A stretch of 64,000 nt of DNA, taken from the NCBI GenBank assembly GCA_943840615.1, contig CALSVI010000008.1, positions 124,001 to 188,000 of the forward strand, in the 5' to 3' direction. This DNA is from an uncultured Luminiphilus sp. Its GTDB lineage: Bacteria; Pseudomonadota; Gammaproteobacteria; Pseudomonadales; Halieaceae. Made by a program: the position numbers and the translations under genes. The notes below the pieces were generated by a model, which was not told the DNA's origin, ran no database searches, and saw only the letters and a program-made list of their open reading frames with translations. This document shows, piece after piece, positions 30,484 through 38,582 of this stretch. Position 1 is the first letter of the stretch. Each line of letters starts with the position of its first letter.

Positions 30484-31743
30484 ATGAATATGCCAATAGG
30501 GGCATCCGTACCCAACTACAGCGGTATGTCATTGGAGGAACTTGATGTCTCCGATCCACGGATGTTTCAGTACGACTATTGGCACGCATTGTTTGCCCGG
30601 CTGCGCGAAGAATGCCCCGTCCATTTTCAGGCAGACAGCCCTGCGGGCTCGTTTTGGTCGGTAACGCGTTACGAGGATATTGTCGCGATTGAATGCGACA
30701 CCGAGGCCTTCTCTTCAGCGCCCGCTATTTCTATGTTGGATCCCGAGCCCGACATGATTCTGCGGATGTTCATCGCAATGGACCCGCCTGAGCATGATGA
30801 TCAGCGGCGTGCGGTACATCATGTCGTCGCGCCCCGAAATTTGCAGGAATTTGAGACGCTAATCCGCGAGCGGACGGTCGAGGTGCTGGAGGCGCTACCG
30901 GAGAACGAGCCATTTGATTGGGTGAAGCTTGTCAGCCGAGATTTGACGACGAAAATGTTGGCGACCTTGTTTGATTACCCGTGGGACGAGCGAAACAGCC
31001 TCACGGAGTGGTCCGACATGTTTACCTCTGACGTTAGGCTCACCGGAGGCGAGGGTGCGACCCGTGAGGTCATTATTGAACACATCACAGCATGCCTGCA
31101 GCGTTTCACGGAACTCTGGCACGAGCGTAAAGGGGACGGAAAAGAGACCTTCGATCTGATTCGTATGCTTCAAGCGGATCCCAATACAGAGAACATGGTG
31201 GATGACCCCCTCACGTATATGGGAAACATCATGCTGCTGATTGTGGGCGGCAATGACACCACCCGGAACTCAATGTCTGGAGGGGTGGTTTTTCTCAATC
31301 AGTTCCCTGATGAAATGACGAAGGTTCGTCAGAATCCGGATCTTATCCCCTCGATGGTTTCGGAAATTATCCGCTACCAGACCCCCCTGCCGCACATGCG
31401 GCGAACTGCGACGCGAGACGTAGAATTCGCTGGAAAGCGCATCGCCAAAGGCGAAAAAGTCGTTCTCTGGTATGTGTCGGGAAACTATGATGAATCAGTG
31501 ATTGAGCGGCCAAATGACTTTTGGATCGACCGACCAAGTGTGCGAAACCACCTTTCTTTTGGGGCAGGTATTCACCGCTGCATGGGTAACCGCTTGGCTG
31601 AAATGCAATTGCGGATTCTCTGGGAGGAAGTGCTCAAGCGCTTTGAGACGATCGAGTTGGCGGGGGAGCCCCAGAGAACCTGTAACCTCTTTATTCGGGG
31701 GTTTACCCACCTTCCAGTGCGCGTCACCCGATTTCGGTCCTAA
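30484..31743 (+). CDS. Cytochrome P450, CYP153-like alkane hydroxylase
   Basis: CYP153 enzymes hydroxylate the terminal carbon of medium-chain alkanes and fatty acids. The 419-residue protein has the I-helix GGNDTT (255-260), the ExxR motif EIIR (294-297) and the heme loop FGAGIHRCMGNRL with ligand Cys366. Segments typical of CYP153 are LLIVGGNDTTRNSM and the C-terminal LPVRVTRF. It is soluble (no membrane anchor). It forms an operon with the upstream ferredoxin and diiron genes. CYP153 subfamily assignment is from memory of the family pattern and is not a database result. Confidence 0.9.
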   Translation: MNMPIGASVPNYSGMSLEELDVSDPRMFQYDYWHALFARLREECPVHFQADSPAGSFWSVTRYEDIVAIECDTEAFSSAPAISMLDPEPDMILRMFIAMDPPEHDDQRRAVHHVVAPRNLQEFETLIRERTVEVLEALPENEPFDWVKLVSRDLTTKMLATLFDYPWDERNSLTEWSDMFTSDVRLTGGEGATREVIIEHITACLQRFTELWHERKGDGKETFDLIRMLQADPNTENMVDDPLTYMGNIMLLIVGGNDTTRNSMSGGVVFLNQFPDEMTKVRQNPDLIPSMVSEIIRYQTPLPHMRRTATRDVEFAGKRIAKGEKVVLWYVSGNYDESVIERPNDFWIDRPSVRNHLSFGAGIHRCMGNRLAEMQLRILWEEVLKRFETIELAGEPQRTCNLFIRGFTHLPVRVTRFRS

Positions 31744-31777
31744 CGTCTGAGCAGCTCTCGGGCAGCGCGCACTAAGC

Positions 31778-31792
31778 GTCGCTGTCAGCGAC
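31778..31792. other. Small perfect inverted repeat after the CYP153 gene
   Basis: GTCGCTGTCAGCGAC is a 15-bp palindrome (7-bp arms about a single T; as RNA a 5-bp stem with a 5-base loop). It lies 35 bp past the P450 stop. There is no U-run after it, so it is at best a weak terminator or a binding site. Confidence 0.35.
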
Positions 31793-31823
31793 AGCGATAA
31801 GGCGACCACAAGGCTATCCGGTA

Positions 31824-32576
31824 ATGTTTGCAGAGTCAGCTAGGCCTTTTCTCGCTGCCGGGCTCGATGGGTGTCGAGCGGGTTGGGTGTGCGCGGGATG
31901 GGATGGGCAGACCTGGTCGCTGACATTGTTGCCTGACCTGGAGTCCGTGGTGCCGCGGTTGGCGCCAACGGCCACCGTGTGTATCGATATTCCAATTGGT
32001 TTATCTGACGACGGAAGCAGGGCGTGTGACCGTGAGGCCCGGCAGCTGCTCGGAGCAAGGCGCAGCAGCGTTTTCTCGGTGCCGCCGCGGCTCGCACTGC
32101 CTGAGGCCTCCTATGCCGAGATCAATGCGGCGAGTAAGCGTCATTGTGGAAGGGGGATCAGCAAGCAGGCATTTTATCTGTTGCCTAAAATTCGGGAAGC
32201 AGAGCGGCTGCTCAGATCTTCTCCCGAGCGATATGCGGGCTGGTTGGAAACGCACCCTGAACTCTGTTTTTGTGCCCTGAATGGTGGCATTCCAATGGGA
32301 AACAATAAAAAAACGGACGCGGGATATCGGCAAAGGCGTTCGCTTTTGGAGCGCCAGATCTCGCAAAACATGCTTGAGTACGTACTCTCACGGCTGACAC
32401 GCGAATCGCTCCGTTCGCACTGCGCCAGAGACGATATGATCGACGCTCTGGTATGCGGCGTGGTGGCCACTCTCGATGCGGATCGGCGAGCCTGTGTTCC
32501 TCAGCATGGTGAGGAGTATGACGCGGTGGGGCTCCCTATGCGTATCTGTTACCCCGTGACGTCGCGGCCATTATGA
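31824..32576 (+). CDS. DUF429 family protein
   Basis: This 250-residue protein matches DUF429 proteins, predicted to have an RNase-H-like fold. Visible segments are AAGLDGCRAGWV near the start, VCIDIPIGLSD, RRSSVFSVPPR, THPELCFCALNG and DDMIDALVCG. The acidic residues (Asp in LDG, DIPIG and DDMID) resemble a metal-binding set. Function is not established. It follows the CYP153 gene by 81 bp and abuts the PepSY gene. Confidence 0.8.
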   Translation: MFAESARPFLAAGLDGCRAGWVCAGWDGQTWSLTLLPDLESVVPRLAPTATVCIDIPIGLSDDGSRACDREARQLLGARRSSVFSVPPRLALPEASYAEINAASKRHCGRGISKQAFYLLPKIREAERLLRSSPERYAGWLETHPELCFCALNGGIPMGNNKKTDAGYRQRRSLLERQISQNMLEYVLSRLTRESLRSHCARDDMIDALVCGVVATLDADRRACVPQHGEEYDAVGLPMRICYPVTSRPL

Positions 32577-32577
32577 A

Positions 32578-33291
32578 ATGCGGCCGGAGGAGAGCAAGGT
32601 GATGAGGGCAGGGCCGCTTCATCGGCAACGACGAGTGAGGCATTGGCACCGCTGGGTTGCCATGGTGACCTCCTGTCAATTGCTCCTGTGGACGCTGAGC
32701 GGACTGTATTTCGCGTTTATCGATATCGACTATGTGCGTGGGCATCAATTTAAAGCGGCGCCCGAGTCGACGCAGTTTGACCTCTCGCTGCTGCAGGTGA
32801 CTGGGATATCGGCGAGCAAGATCGTGATTACCGAGCGACGCCCCAATGAGACGGTACTGGGCATCTATCGCGACGACAAAATTGAATGGCGCGACGATAA
32901 GGGGCTCCCGCTGCTGCCACTGAGTGGTGACGAGGCTCTGGCTGTCGGGACCGCGGGGACTGTCATGTCCTTGGATCGCTTCGAGTGGGTCGATCGTGAA
33001 GTCGCCGGCAGCGAGTATCGGGGTGCGCCGCTGCCGCTATGGCGCCTCTGGGAGTCCGCCAATCCTGATCGCGTTGCTTATCTAGACGCCATGTCCGGTG
33101 AAGTCGTCTCAGTGCGCCACGAGGCTTGGCGGTGGTGGGACTTTTTATGGTCGCTGCACATCATGAGCTACGACGACCGCGACACCATCGGGACGTGGTT
33201 GCTGAGGATCTTTTCGGTACTGGCTTTAACGACCGCCGTTTTGGGACTATGGCTATTCCGTGATACCCGACGTGTGAAGCAGGATCAGTAG
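32578..33291 (+). CDS. PepSY-domain membrane protein
   Basis: The 237-residue protein has two membrane helices (about 28-48 and 205-228) flanking a periplasmic PepSY region, with ISASKIVITERRPNETVLGIY and VAYLDAMSGEVVSV. It matches PepSY-associated TM proteins, whose members include iron-uptake linked reductases and peptidase regulators. The start at 32578 abuts the DUF429 stop but has no ribosome site; the ATG at 32602 has GGAGGAG upstream and may be the real start. Convergent with the MerT-like gene (7 bp overlap). Confidence 0.75.
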   Translation: MRPEESKVMRAGPLHRQRRVRHWHRWVAMVTSCQLLLWTLSGLYFAFIDIDYVRGHQFKAAPESTQFDLSLLQVTGISASKIVITERRPNETVLGIYRDDKIEWRDDKGLPLLPLSGDEALAVGTAGTVMSLDRFEWVDREVAGSEYRGAPLPLWRLWESANPDRVAYLDAMSGEVVSVRHEAWRWWDFLWSLHIMSYDDRDTIGTWLLRIFSVLALTTAVLGLWLFRDTRRVKQDQ

Positions 33292-33665
33292 AACAGCATT
33301 ACCCAAAGGTAGGCGAAAAATAGGCCGCACAGGTAAGCCGCCCAGGCCAGTGATAGCAGCCACGCGTTGATCCGGCGCAGGCGTTGGCATGCCTCTGCCT
33401 TAATCGGGTCAACCGGACAGGGTGCGCTGCGTTGCTGCCACCATAGCAGGCTGCTGAGTGTCATCAGCAGGCCGGACAGGACAAACAACACATCTTTGTG
33501 ACCGGATAGCCACATGATGCCGGGAATAGCTGATGTGAGGCCTGCCATCACCGCTCCAGCACCCACTGAAATCAGCAGGGCAGGGAGAGCGCAGCACAGT
33601 AATGTAGAGGCACTGCCAAACAGCGCCAGCGTGGGCGCGATGGTATCGCGCCAATCGCCTCTCAC
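33285..33665 (-). CDS. MerT/MerC-like metal transport membrane protein
   Basis: This 126-residue membrane protein has three or four helices. A vicinal Cys pair lies in the first helix (STLLCCALPALL), and two further cysteines follow in PCPVDPIKAEAC. This is the pattern of mercuric transport proteins MerT/MerC. The metal here could be mercury or copper. It is the last gene of the CsoR operon and overlaps the HMA gene as ATGA. Confidence 0.68.
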   Translation of the reverse strand: MRGDWRDTIAPTLALFGSASTLLCCALPALLISVGAGAVMAGLTSAIPGIMWLSGHKDVLFVLSGLLMTLSSLLWWQQRSAPCPVDPIKAEACQRLRRINAWLLSLAWAAYLCGLFFAYLWVMLFY

Positions 33666-34183
33666 GATACGTCGCCCAGTGCCGCTTTGCCTCGTCGAAC
33701 ATCGGCGACCCGGTAGCCAGCCTGCATCGCAAGTTCTGCGATGGCCTCATCGCTGAGTGATGCGCCCGGCTTTAGCACCAGACTCAATGCTTTAGTATCG
33801 AGGTCCACATACATTGCTGCGACTTCATCACGTTTACCGAAGATCTTATTCATAGCCAGTGCGCAGAAGTCGCAGACCACGCCTAGCACGTCTGCGACGA
33901 TCGGTTCTCCACCCCCTGACAGAGCGGTCTCGATGGCGTCGGTCACGGTGAGCATCGCAATAGTATCGGTGGCCTCTGGGGCGGCGCCGTCTGGGCTGCC
34001 GGTATGCCCTTCATGATGATGCCCGGCGTCTGCGTGATCGTGCTGTGCGTGTGGCGAATCACTGTCTGCGCTGTCAGGGCTGTGTCCGGAGTGTTGGCTT
34101 TGGACGCTGGTGTTCTGCGCCGCCGCGGCGGCTGACAGTAGGGCGACGACAGCAATGGAAACGATATTGATGTGTAGGCGCAT
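33662..34183 (-). CDS. Periplasmic His-rich heavy-metal-associated protein
   Basis: A signal peptide (about residues 1-22) precedes a His/Asp-rich linker (HSGH, HAQHDHADAGHHHEGH) and a C-terminal HMA-like domain with CDFC (Cys104, Cys107) and AELAMQAGYRVADVRRG. The layout resembles MerP-like metal chaperones with an added His-rich metal buffer. It is within the CsoR operon, directly upstream of the MerT-like gene, so a metal hand-over to that membrane protein is likely. Confidence 0.75.
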   Translation of the reverse strand: MRLHINIVSIAVVALLSAAAAAQNTSVQSQHSGHSPDSADSDSPHAQHDHADAGHHHEGHTGSPDGAAPEATDTIAMLTVTDAIETALSGGGEPIVADVLGVVCDFCALAMNKIFGKRDEVAAMYVDLDTKALSLVLKPGASLSDEAIAELAMQAGYRVADVRRGKAALGDVS

Positions 34184-34200
34184 AACTATGTCTCCTTAGG

Positions 34201-34848
34201 TTAAAAACGATACGTAAAGTTGAACAGGGGCTGCTTGGCAGTCAGGTTGTAGCCCGCCTCAAGCAGGAGTGGGCCTTTAAAGAGTCTGATTAATGGCGTG
34301 GTGGTCACGGTATCTTCTCCCTCTGGGCGATGATCAATCTCTAGCATCAGCCAGGTATGAAGATCGCCGGTGTCCCCGACGTAAGGGGCGAAGCCCAGTC
34401 GAGCGGCTTGCGAGAACTGGTCTCCAAAGCGACCGGCGTCGAGATAGCGAGAACGATAGCCCGCGAAGAGCGAACGGGTCTCCCAGTCAGCCATCACGCC
34501 TCCATGAATCGCGAAATCATCCTCGAGCGGGTTTTGATTGATGCCGGCGGCGAGGCCGGCGCCGGCATGAAGATACAGATTTCCTTGATAGTCGCTACCA
34601 AACCAGCGCTTCGCTAACCAGGTCGGGTGAATCGAATAAAGAGCATAGTCTGCATCCCGGTTCACCTCGACGCGAGGGCCAATCGACCAATTTGAGGCGG
34701 GGGAATAATGCACCAGCAAAGAGGTGGATTGGCGATCTGATTCTTCGATGATGGTCCATCCGCCAGCATATGAGACGGGACGCGCTAGGGTGGGTTGGCC
34801 AATCAGTCCACTCGTCACGAGCAGCAACACGGCCAGTCCTCGCATCAT
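34201..34848 (-). CDS. Predicted outer-membrane beta-barrel protein
   Basis: A signal peptide (about residues 1-22) is followed by alternating hydrophobic and polar stretches ending in the C-terminal aromatic NFTYRF, typical of outer-membrane barrels. The 215-residue length suits an 8- to 10-strand barrel. No known family was recognised. It overlaps csoR by ATGA, so it is in the metal operon and may help metal export or envelope protection. Confidence 0.7.
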   Translation of the reverse strand: MMRGLAVLLLVTSGLIGQPTLARPVSYAGGWTIIEESDRQSTSLLVHYSPASNWSIGPRVEVNRDADYALYSIHPTWLAKRWFGSDYQGNLYLHAGAGLAAGINQNPLEDDFAIHGGVMADWETRSLFAGYRSRYLDAGRFGDQFSQAARLGFAPYVGDTGDLHTWLMLEIDHRPEGEDTVTTTPLIRLFKGPLLLEAGYNLTAKQPLFNFTYRF

Positions 34849-35120
34849 TTTTTTCGGCCAGTGAGAATTGAGACCAGTTCGGTCACCTTTTCTCTGCGCT
34901 CGGTTGCTCCGCCATCTTCCAGTGCGTGTTGCACGCAGGTGTCAACGTGATCATCGATAATCAGCGCCTCAAGACTGCTCAGGGCGGAGCGGGCCGCCTG
35001 CACCTGTCTCACGACGTCGATGCAGTAACGATCCTCTGCGACCATTTTACGAACCGCACTGATCTGGCCACCAATTCGGGCGAGTCTGGCATCGGCTTTG
35101 CGTTGTGTTTCGTCTCTCAT
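34845..35120 (-). CDS. csoR: CsoR/FrmR-family metal-sensing repressor
   Basis: This 91-residue all-helical repressor has the CsoR metal ligands Cys33, His58 and Cys62 (YCIDVV; DDHVDTC), the C-H-x3-C pattern seen in Cu(I) sensors. It starts MRDETQRKADARLARIGGQISAVRKM, the family dimer helix. It is the first gene of a four-gene operon and should repress it until copper (or another soft metal) binds. Two palindromes just upstream are its likely operators. Confidence 0.9.
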   Translation of the reverse strand: MRDETQRKADARLARIGGQISAVRKMVAEDRYCIDVVRQVQAARSALSSLEALIIDDHVDTCVQHALEDGGATERREKVTELVSILTGRKK

Positions 35121-35140
35121 GGCCTGTTGTTCCCTAATGC

Positions 35141-35157
35141 ATACCCGGGGTGGGTAT
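35141..35157. promoter_or_regulatory. CsoR-type operator, promoter-proximal
   Basis: ATACCC-N5-GGGTAT palindrome (17 bp, central GGGGT) lies 21 bp upstream of csoR. This is the form of CsoR operators, with G/C tracts on either side. Confidence 0.7.
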
Positions 35158-35174
35158 CTAGCGCGATTGGCAGT

Positions 35175-35191
35175 ATACCCCCATAGGGTAT
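35175..35191. promoter_or_regulatory. CsoR-type operator, distal copy
   Basis: A second ATACCC-N5-GGGTAT palindrome (central CCATA) with identical half-sites sits 34 bp from the first, centre to centre, about three helical turns. It overlaps a minus-strand TATACT that could be a -10 box. Confidence 0.7.
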
Positions 35192-35339
35192 CGATAGGGA
35201 ATAGGTTGCTGCGCTACGGCGATGTGGGGCTGCCATTGAGCGCCCGGGCGCGCCAAGATCCGTTGCAGATTGAGCGAGATATCGGGCTAATCCCCCGAGT
35301 CAGTTGTCGCGTATAGCTGATAAACCGGAGGGCTTTGAC

Positions 35340-35897
35340 ATGAAAGGGCATCCCGTTGCGTATTCGCGAAGCGTCATCACCGAGCTGATGGTGCCCAGCT
35401 ACGCAAATTTCGGCGGTAAGGTACACGGCGGCACACTGATGTCACTGATGGACAAGTTGGCATACGTGTGTGCGAGTAAGCACGCTGGAAATTATTGTGT
35501 CACCGTATCGGTCGACAACGTGCAGTTTCTGCTGCCGGTCGAAGTCGGCGAGGTCGTCTCGCTGATGGGCTCCGTTAACTATGTGGGTAAGAAGTCTCTG
35601 GTGGTGGGCATCAAGGTGGTCACTGAGAACCTGCAGGAAGGGTCGAGCAAGCATACTAATACCTGCTACTTCACCATGGTCGCCAAGTCTGCAGATGGCT
35701 CAACGGCCGACGTGCCTCCGCTGATTCTGGAGAATGAGGAGGACGTGCGCCGTTTTTGTAGTGCCCTTCAGCGACGCCGCATTCGGGAAGAGGGTGTGTC
35801 ATTCATGACGAACTATAAATCAGCGTTCACTGACCATTACGCAGTGGCAGAACTTCTGGCGAATGAGCGATGCGTGTTGTCGATCTCGGATACCTGA
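35340..35897 (+). CDS. Hotdog-fold acyl-CoA thioesterase
   Basis: This 185-residue protein shows the acyl-CoA thioesterase pattern MVPSYANFGGKVHGGTLMSLMDKLAYVCA, then VSVDNVQFLLPVEVGEVV, as in YciA/BFIT-type hotdog enzymes. The active-site Asn and Asp positions (ANFGG, LMD) are present. The ATG at 35340 is preferred because of the GGAGGG ribosome site; an upstream ATG at 35304 has none. A C-terminal tail of about 40 residues lies beyond the single hotdog domain. Confidence 0.88.
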   Translation: MKGHPVAYSRSVITELMVPSYANFGGKVHGGTLMSLMDKLAYVCASKHAGNYCVTVSVDNVQFLLPVEVGEVVSLMGSVNYVGKKSLVVGIKVVTENLQEGSSKHTNTCYFTMVAKSADGSTADVPPLILENEEDVRRFCSALQRRRIREEGVSFMTNYKSAFTDHYAVAELLANERCVLSISDT

Positions 35898-35913
35898 CGA
35901 GGCGTGTCGCAGG

Positions 35914-37149
35914 TCAGCCGGGTTGATTGGCCTGGGTTTGCTCATTGAGCGGCGAAGAGAGTCGCAGCACAACCAGGGCGCTGGCAGCGGCCAATACCGA
36001 CATGCCGATGAAGGCCGAAACATAGTGGCCTTGCCACTCCCGTACTAATGCAATGGTTTGTGTACCCAAGGCGCCGAACAGTGTGTCAATCAAAACCACG
36101 ACAGCAAGAATGCGGCCGTAATGGGGGCCGCTGTAATGCGCGGCAACTAGAATTTGGATGCACGTAAAAGCGCCGCTGAATCCCACGCCCGCGAGCAGGG
36201 CATAGGAGTAAAGAAGTACCGTGTCGGTGGCGGTCATCTGGCTGAGCAGCACAAGAGAAACGGCGAGCAGCATCACGGCGCACGCCATTACGCGATGTAG
36301 ATTAAAGCGGTCTGATAACAGTCCGAAAGCCAGCTTTCCGATCACTGAAGAGCCAAAAAACAGACTGAAAACGGAAGGCAAAAGCGACCGATCCAGGCCG
36401 ACATCTCGCGCCAGAAAGATAGACTGATGCTGCGTCAGCGCGATGATGATAAACCAGAGGCTTCCGGTGGTAAAAACGATGGCGTAGAACCGGCGTTCAA
36501 CCAATGCCGACAGCAGGGTGACTGATGGATGAGTCGCAACAGGGGGCGAGGCGGCCCGCTGTGGAGAGCGACGTCCGTCTCGCAGCAGCAGCCACGCGCT
36601 GCCCAGCATCAATAGACCTACGCCAAGCCCTGCGTAAAGCACCGTTTGCCGCCATCCAAGATGTTCCAGGCCATTGCCGACTAACAAGGGGAAGACGGCG
36701 CCGCCCAGACTCGAGGCCATGAGGAGAATGCCCGTTGCCCGGCCCCGACCGGCGTCGAACCAGCTAGTGAGCATCACCATGTTCGAAACCAGTCCGCAGA
36801 GAGACAGTGCCAGTCCCAATAGGGCATAGACGGCAACCAGTTGCCATAGTGACTCGGTGGCGGAGTAGGCCATCAGGCCGAGGCTCAGTAGCAGACTGCC
36901 GATAGCAATGATGGCCCGCGATGAATAACGGTCCAAAAGCCAGCCAGCCGGCGGGGAGGTTAAAGCGCCCACCAAGAAAAATATGGTGGCAGGTAGGGTG
37001 ACTTCGCTCTCTTTCCACCCGAACGTTTCCATCAGTTCGGGGTACAGTAGGGGAAGTGTATGGAGAGTAACGCCGTTCGATGCCATGTAGACAAAGAACA
37101 AGCCGCTCAGCACGGCCCAGCGTCGGTACGGCTCCTTACCCTCATTCAT
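35914..37149 (-). CDS. Major facilitator superfamily transporter
   Basis: A 12-helix MFS permease of about 411 residues. The loop 2-3 motif reads GWLLDRYSSRAII (a variant of G-x-L-x-D-R-x-G-R) and the second half has GLLSDRFNLHRVM. It resembles oxalate/formate- or monocarboxylate-type MFS members; substrate unknown. The ATG at 37149 (MNEGKEPYRRW) is chosen over longer readings. It is convergent with the thioesterase and divergent from the FAD monooxygenase. Confidence 0.85.
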   Translation of the reverse strand: MNEGKEPYRRWAVLSGLFFVYMASNGVTLHTLPLLYPELMETFGWKESEVTLPATIFFLVGALTSPPAGWLLDRYSSRAIIAIGSLLLSLGLMAYSATESLWQLVAVYALLGLALSLCGLVSNMVMLTSWFDAGRGRATGILLMASSLGGAVFPLLVGNGLEHLGWRQTVLYAGLGVGLLMLGSAWLLLRDGRRSPQRAASPPVATHPSVTLLSALVERRFYAIVFTTGSLWFIIIALTQHQSIFLARDVGLDRSLLPSVFSLFFGSSVIGKLAFGLLSDRFNLHRVMACAVMLLAVSLVLLSQMTATDTVLLYSYALLAGVGFSGAFTCIQILVAAHYSGPHYGRILAVVVLIDTLFGALGTQTIALVREWQGHYVSAFIGMSVLAAASALVVLRLSSPLNEQTQANQPG

Positions 37150-37340
37150 ATCGCGATGCTTCGTCGTCAAGTGTCGTGACAGTACACCACTGGCCATTGG
37201 CTGGGAATCTGATAAATGTCGACGTGACCTTGTGCGAGTCGCTCGAGAATATAAAGCCGCCTATTGCGACGGATAAGTCGATGCGGCCGCTGTTAAACTG
37301 AGACGCTGACAATAGCAATGAATCGAGTGCGGGGTTTGCG

Positions 37341-38516
37341 GTGACGACTCAACAGGTTGATGTAGGCATTATTGGATCCGGTATTGCTGGCGCATCGCTG
37401 GCGGCGGCGCTGGCAGACACCGGATTACGGGTCGCCCTGCTCGATCGCCGCAAGGGGCCGCTAGACACTGCGCGAGGTGACCACATTCAGCCGAACTTAC
37501 AGCCGGTGCTGGCGCGATGGGGCGTGCTGGATCGGCTTCAGGCGGCGGGCGCCGAGCAGCGCGTCGGCACGCGCTGGTTCGATGCCGCAGGAGAGCATAT
37601 CGTTACGGTCCCTGTTCCCGAGCACGAGCGTTGCGCGTCCTCGTTTTTGTTTCTAAATCACGAGCAAATTGGAGACATACTGCTAGCTCGGGCCTGCGAA
37701 GGTGACGCGATCAACATCGACGGTGTATCGGAATGGTCGCTGGAGCGTGGCAGGGGTGCTTGGCGGATTGCCTGGGAGAGTGAGGCGCAGTCAGGAGTAG
37801 TGACCTGCACCGTTTTGGTGGGCGCCGATGGCACCGCCTCGGCGGTGCGCCACCGCCTCGACATTGGCCTCAGTCGGCATCGCTATCAGTACCCCATCGC
37901 AGTGCTGTACGGTCGGCAACACCCGGTGCCTGAATTGAGAACCTTGGACGTGTATCTCGCGAAGCAACGGATGGTGTCGATGATCCCGCGGACCGGCGGA
38001 GATACGAAAGTCGGATTTCCAGTTTCGCCAGAGGAGTTGCCCTTTTGGCGGAGTGAGCCGGCTGCTGCGTTGAGAGAACGGCTGGCAGAATGGTGCCCTC
38101 AGGTTGAATTCGAGTCACTGGAGTTTGGTGCCGTGTACCCTCCCGTCTCACAACAAAGTGAGCCGTATGAGGGAGAGGGTGCGGTTGCGCTGATCGGCGA
38201 TGCGCGTCATGCAATGCACCCCGCGCGGAGTATGGGAATGAACACCTGTTTTCGTGTCGCCGATCAGCTTGCCGGATTGCTTGGTACACTTGAATCAGGC
38301 TTCTCGGAGCGGGAAGCGTTGCCGTTGCTGTCTCGCTTTGAGATGCAGTTCAGCGAGGAGTTGGCGCCTCGTCTGGCTGAGAACCATGCGGCGGGGTTGC
38401 AGATGGACACGGTCGACGGCGATGGATTTGTCGCGCTGGCGGCGCAATTGAGTGCCGCGGCAGCTGACCCGGCCATTTTGCAAGCGATGGCACTCAAGGC
38501 GGCGGGGTTGCGCTGA
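37341..38516 (+). CDS. FAD-dependent monooxygenase (UbiH/PHBH fold)
   Basis: The 391-residue flavoprotein has the GxGxxG of the FAD-binding fold in VGIIGSGIAGASLAAALADTG, the DG motif LVGADGTASAVRHRL, and the GD motif ALIGDARHAMHPARSMGMN. This is the group A flavin monooxygenase pattern (ubiquinone hydroxylases, PHBH, geranylgeranyl reductases). Start is GTG at 37341. It heads a co-directional set with an ATP-grasp enzyme, a P450 and a Rieske oxygenase and likely works on the same substrate. It could also be a halogenase- or reductase-like member; the sequence alone does not decide. Confidence 0.85.
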   Translation: MTTQQVDVGIIGSGIAGASLAAALADTGLRVALLDRRKGPLDTARGDHIQPNLQPVLARWGVLDRLQAAGAEQRVGTRWFDAAGEHIVTVPVPEHERCASSFLFLNHEQIGDILLARACEGDAINIDGVSEWSLERGRGAWRIAWESEAQSGVVTCTVLVGADGTASAVRHRLDIGLSRHRYQYPIAVLYGRQHPVPELRTLDVYLAKQRMVSMIPRTGGDTKVGFPVSPEELPFWRSEPAAALRERLAEWCPQVEFESLEFGAVYPPVSQQSEPYEGEGAVALIGDARHAMHPARSMGMNTCFRVADQLAGLLGTLESGFSEREALPLLSRFEMQFSEELAPRLAENHAAGLQMDTVDGDGFVALAAQLSAAAADPAILQAMALKAAGLR

Positions 38517-38582
38517 TTCGCTGGGCCCTTTTGCTCAATGTTCAGGGCGAAACTGCTTGGGAAGCGCACACATTGAAGGAAG

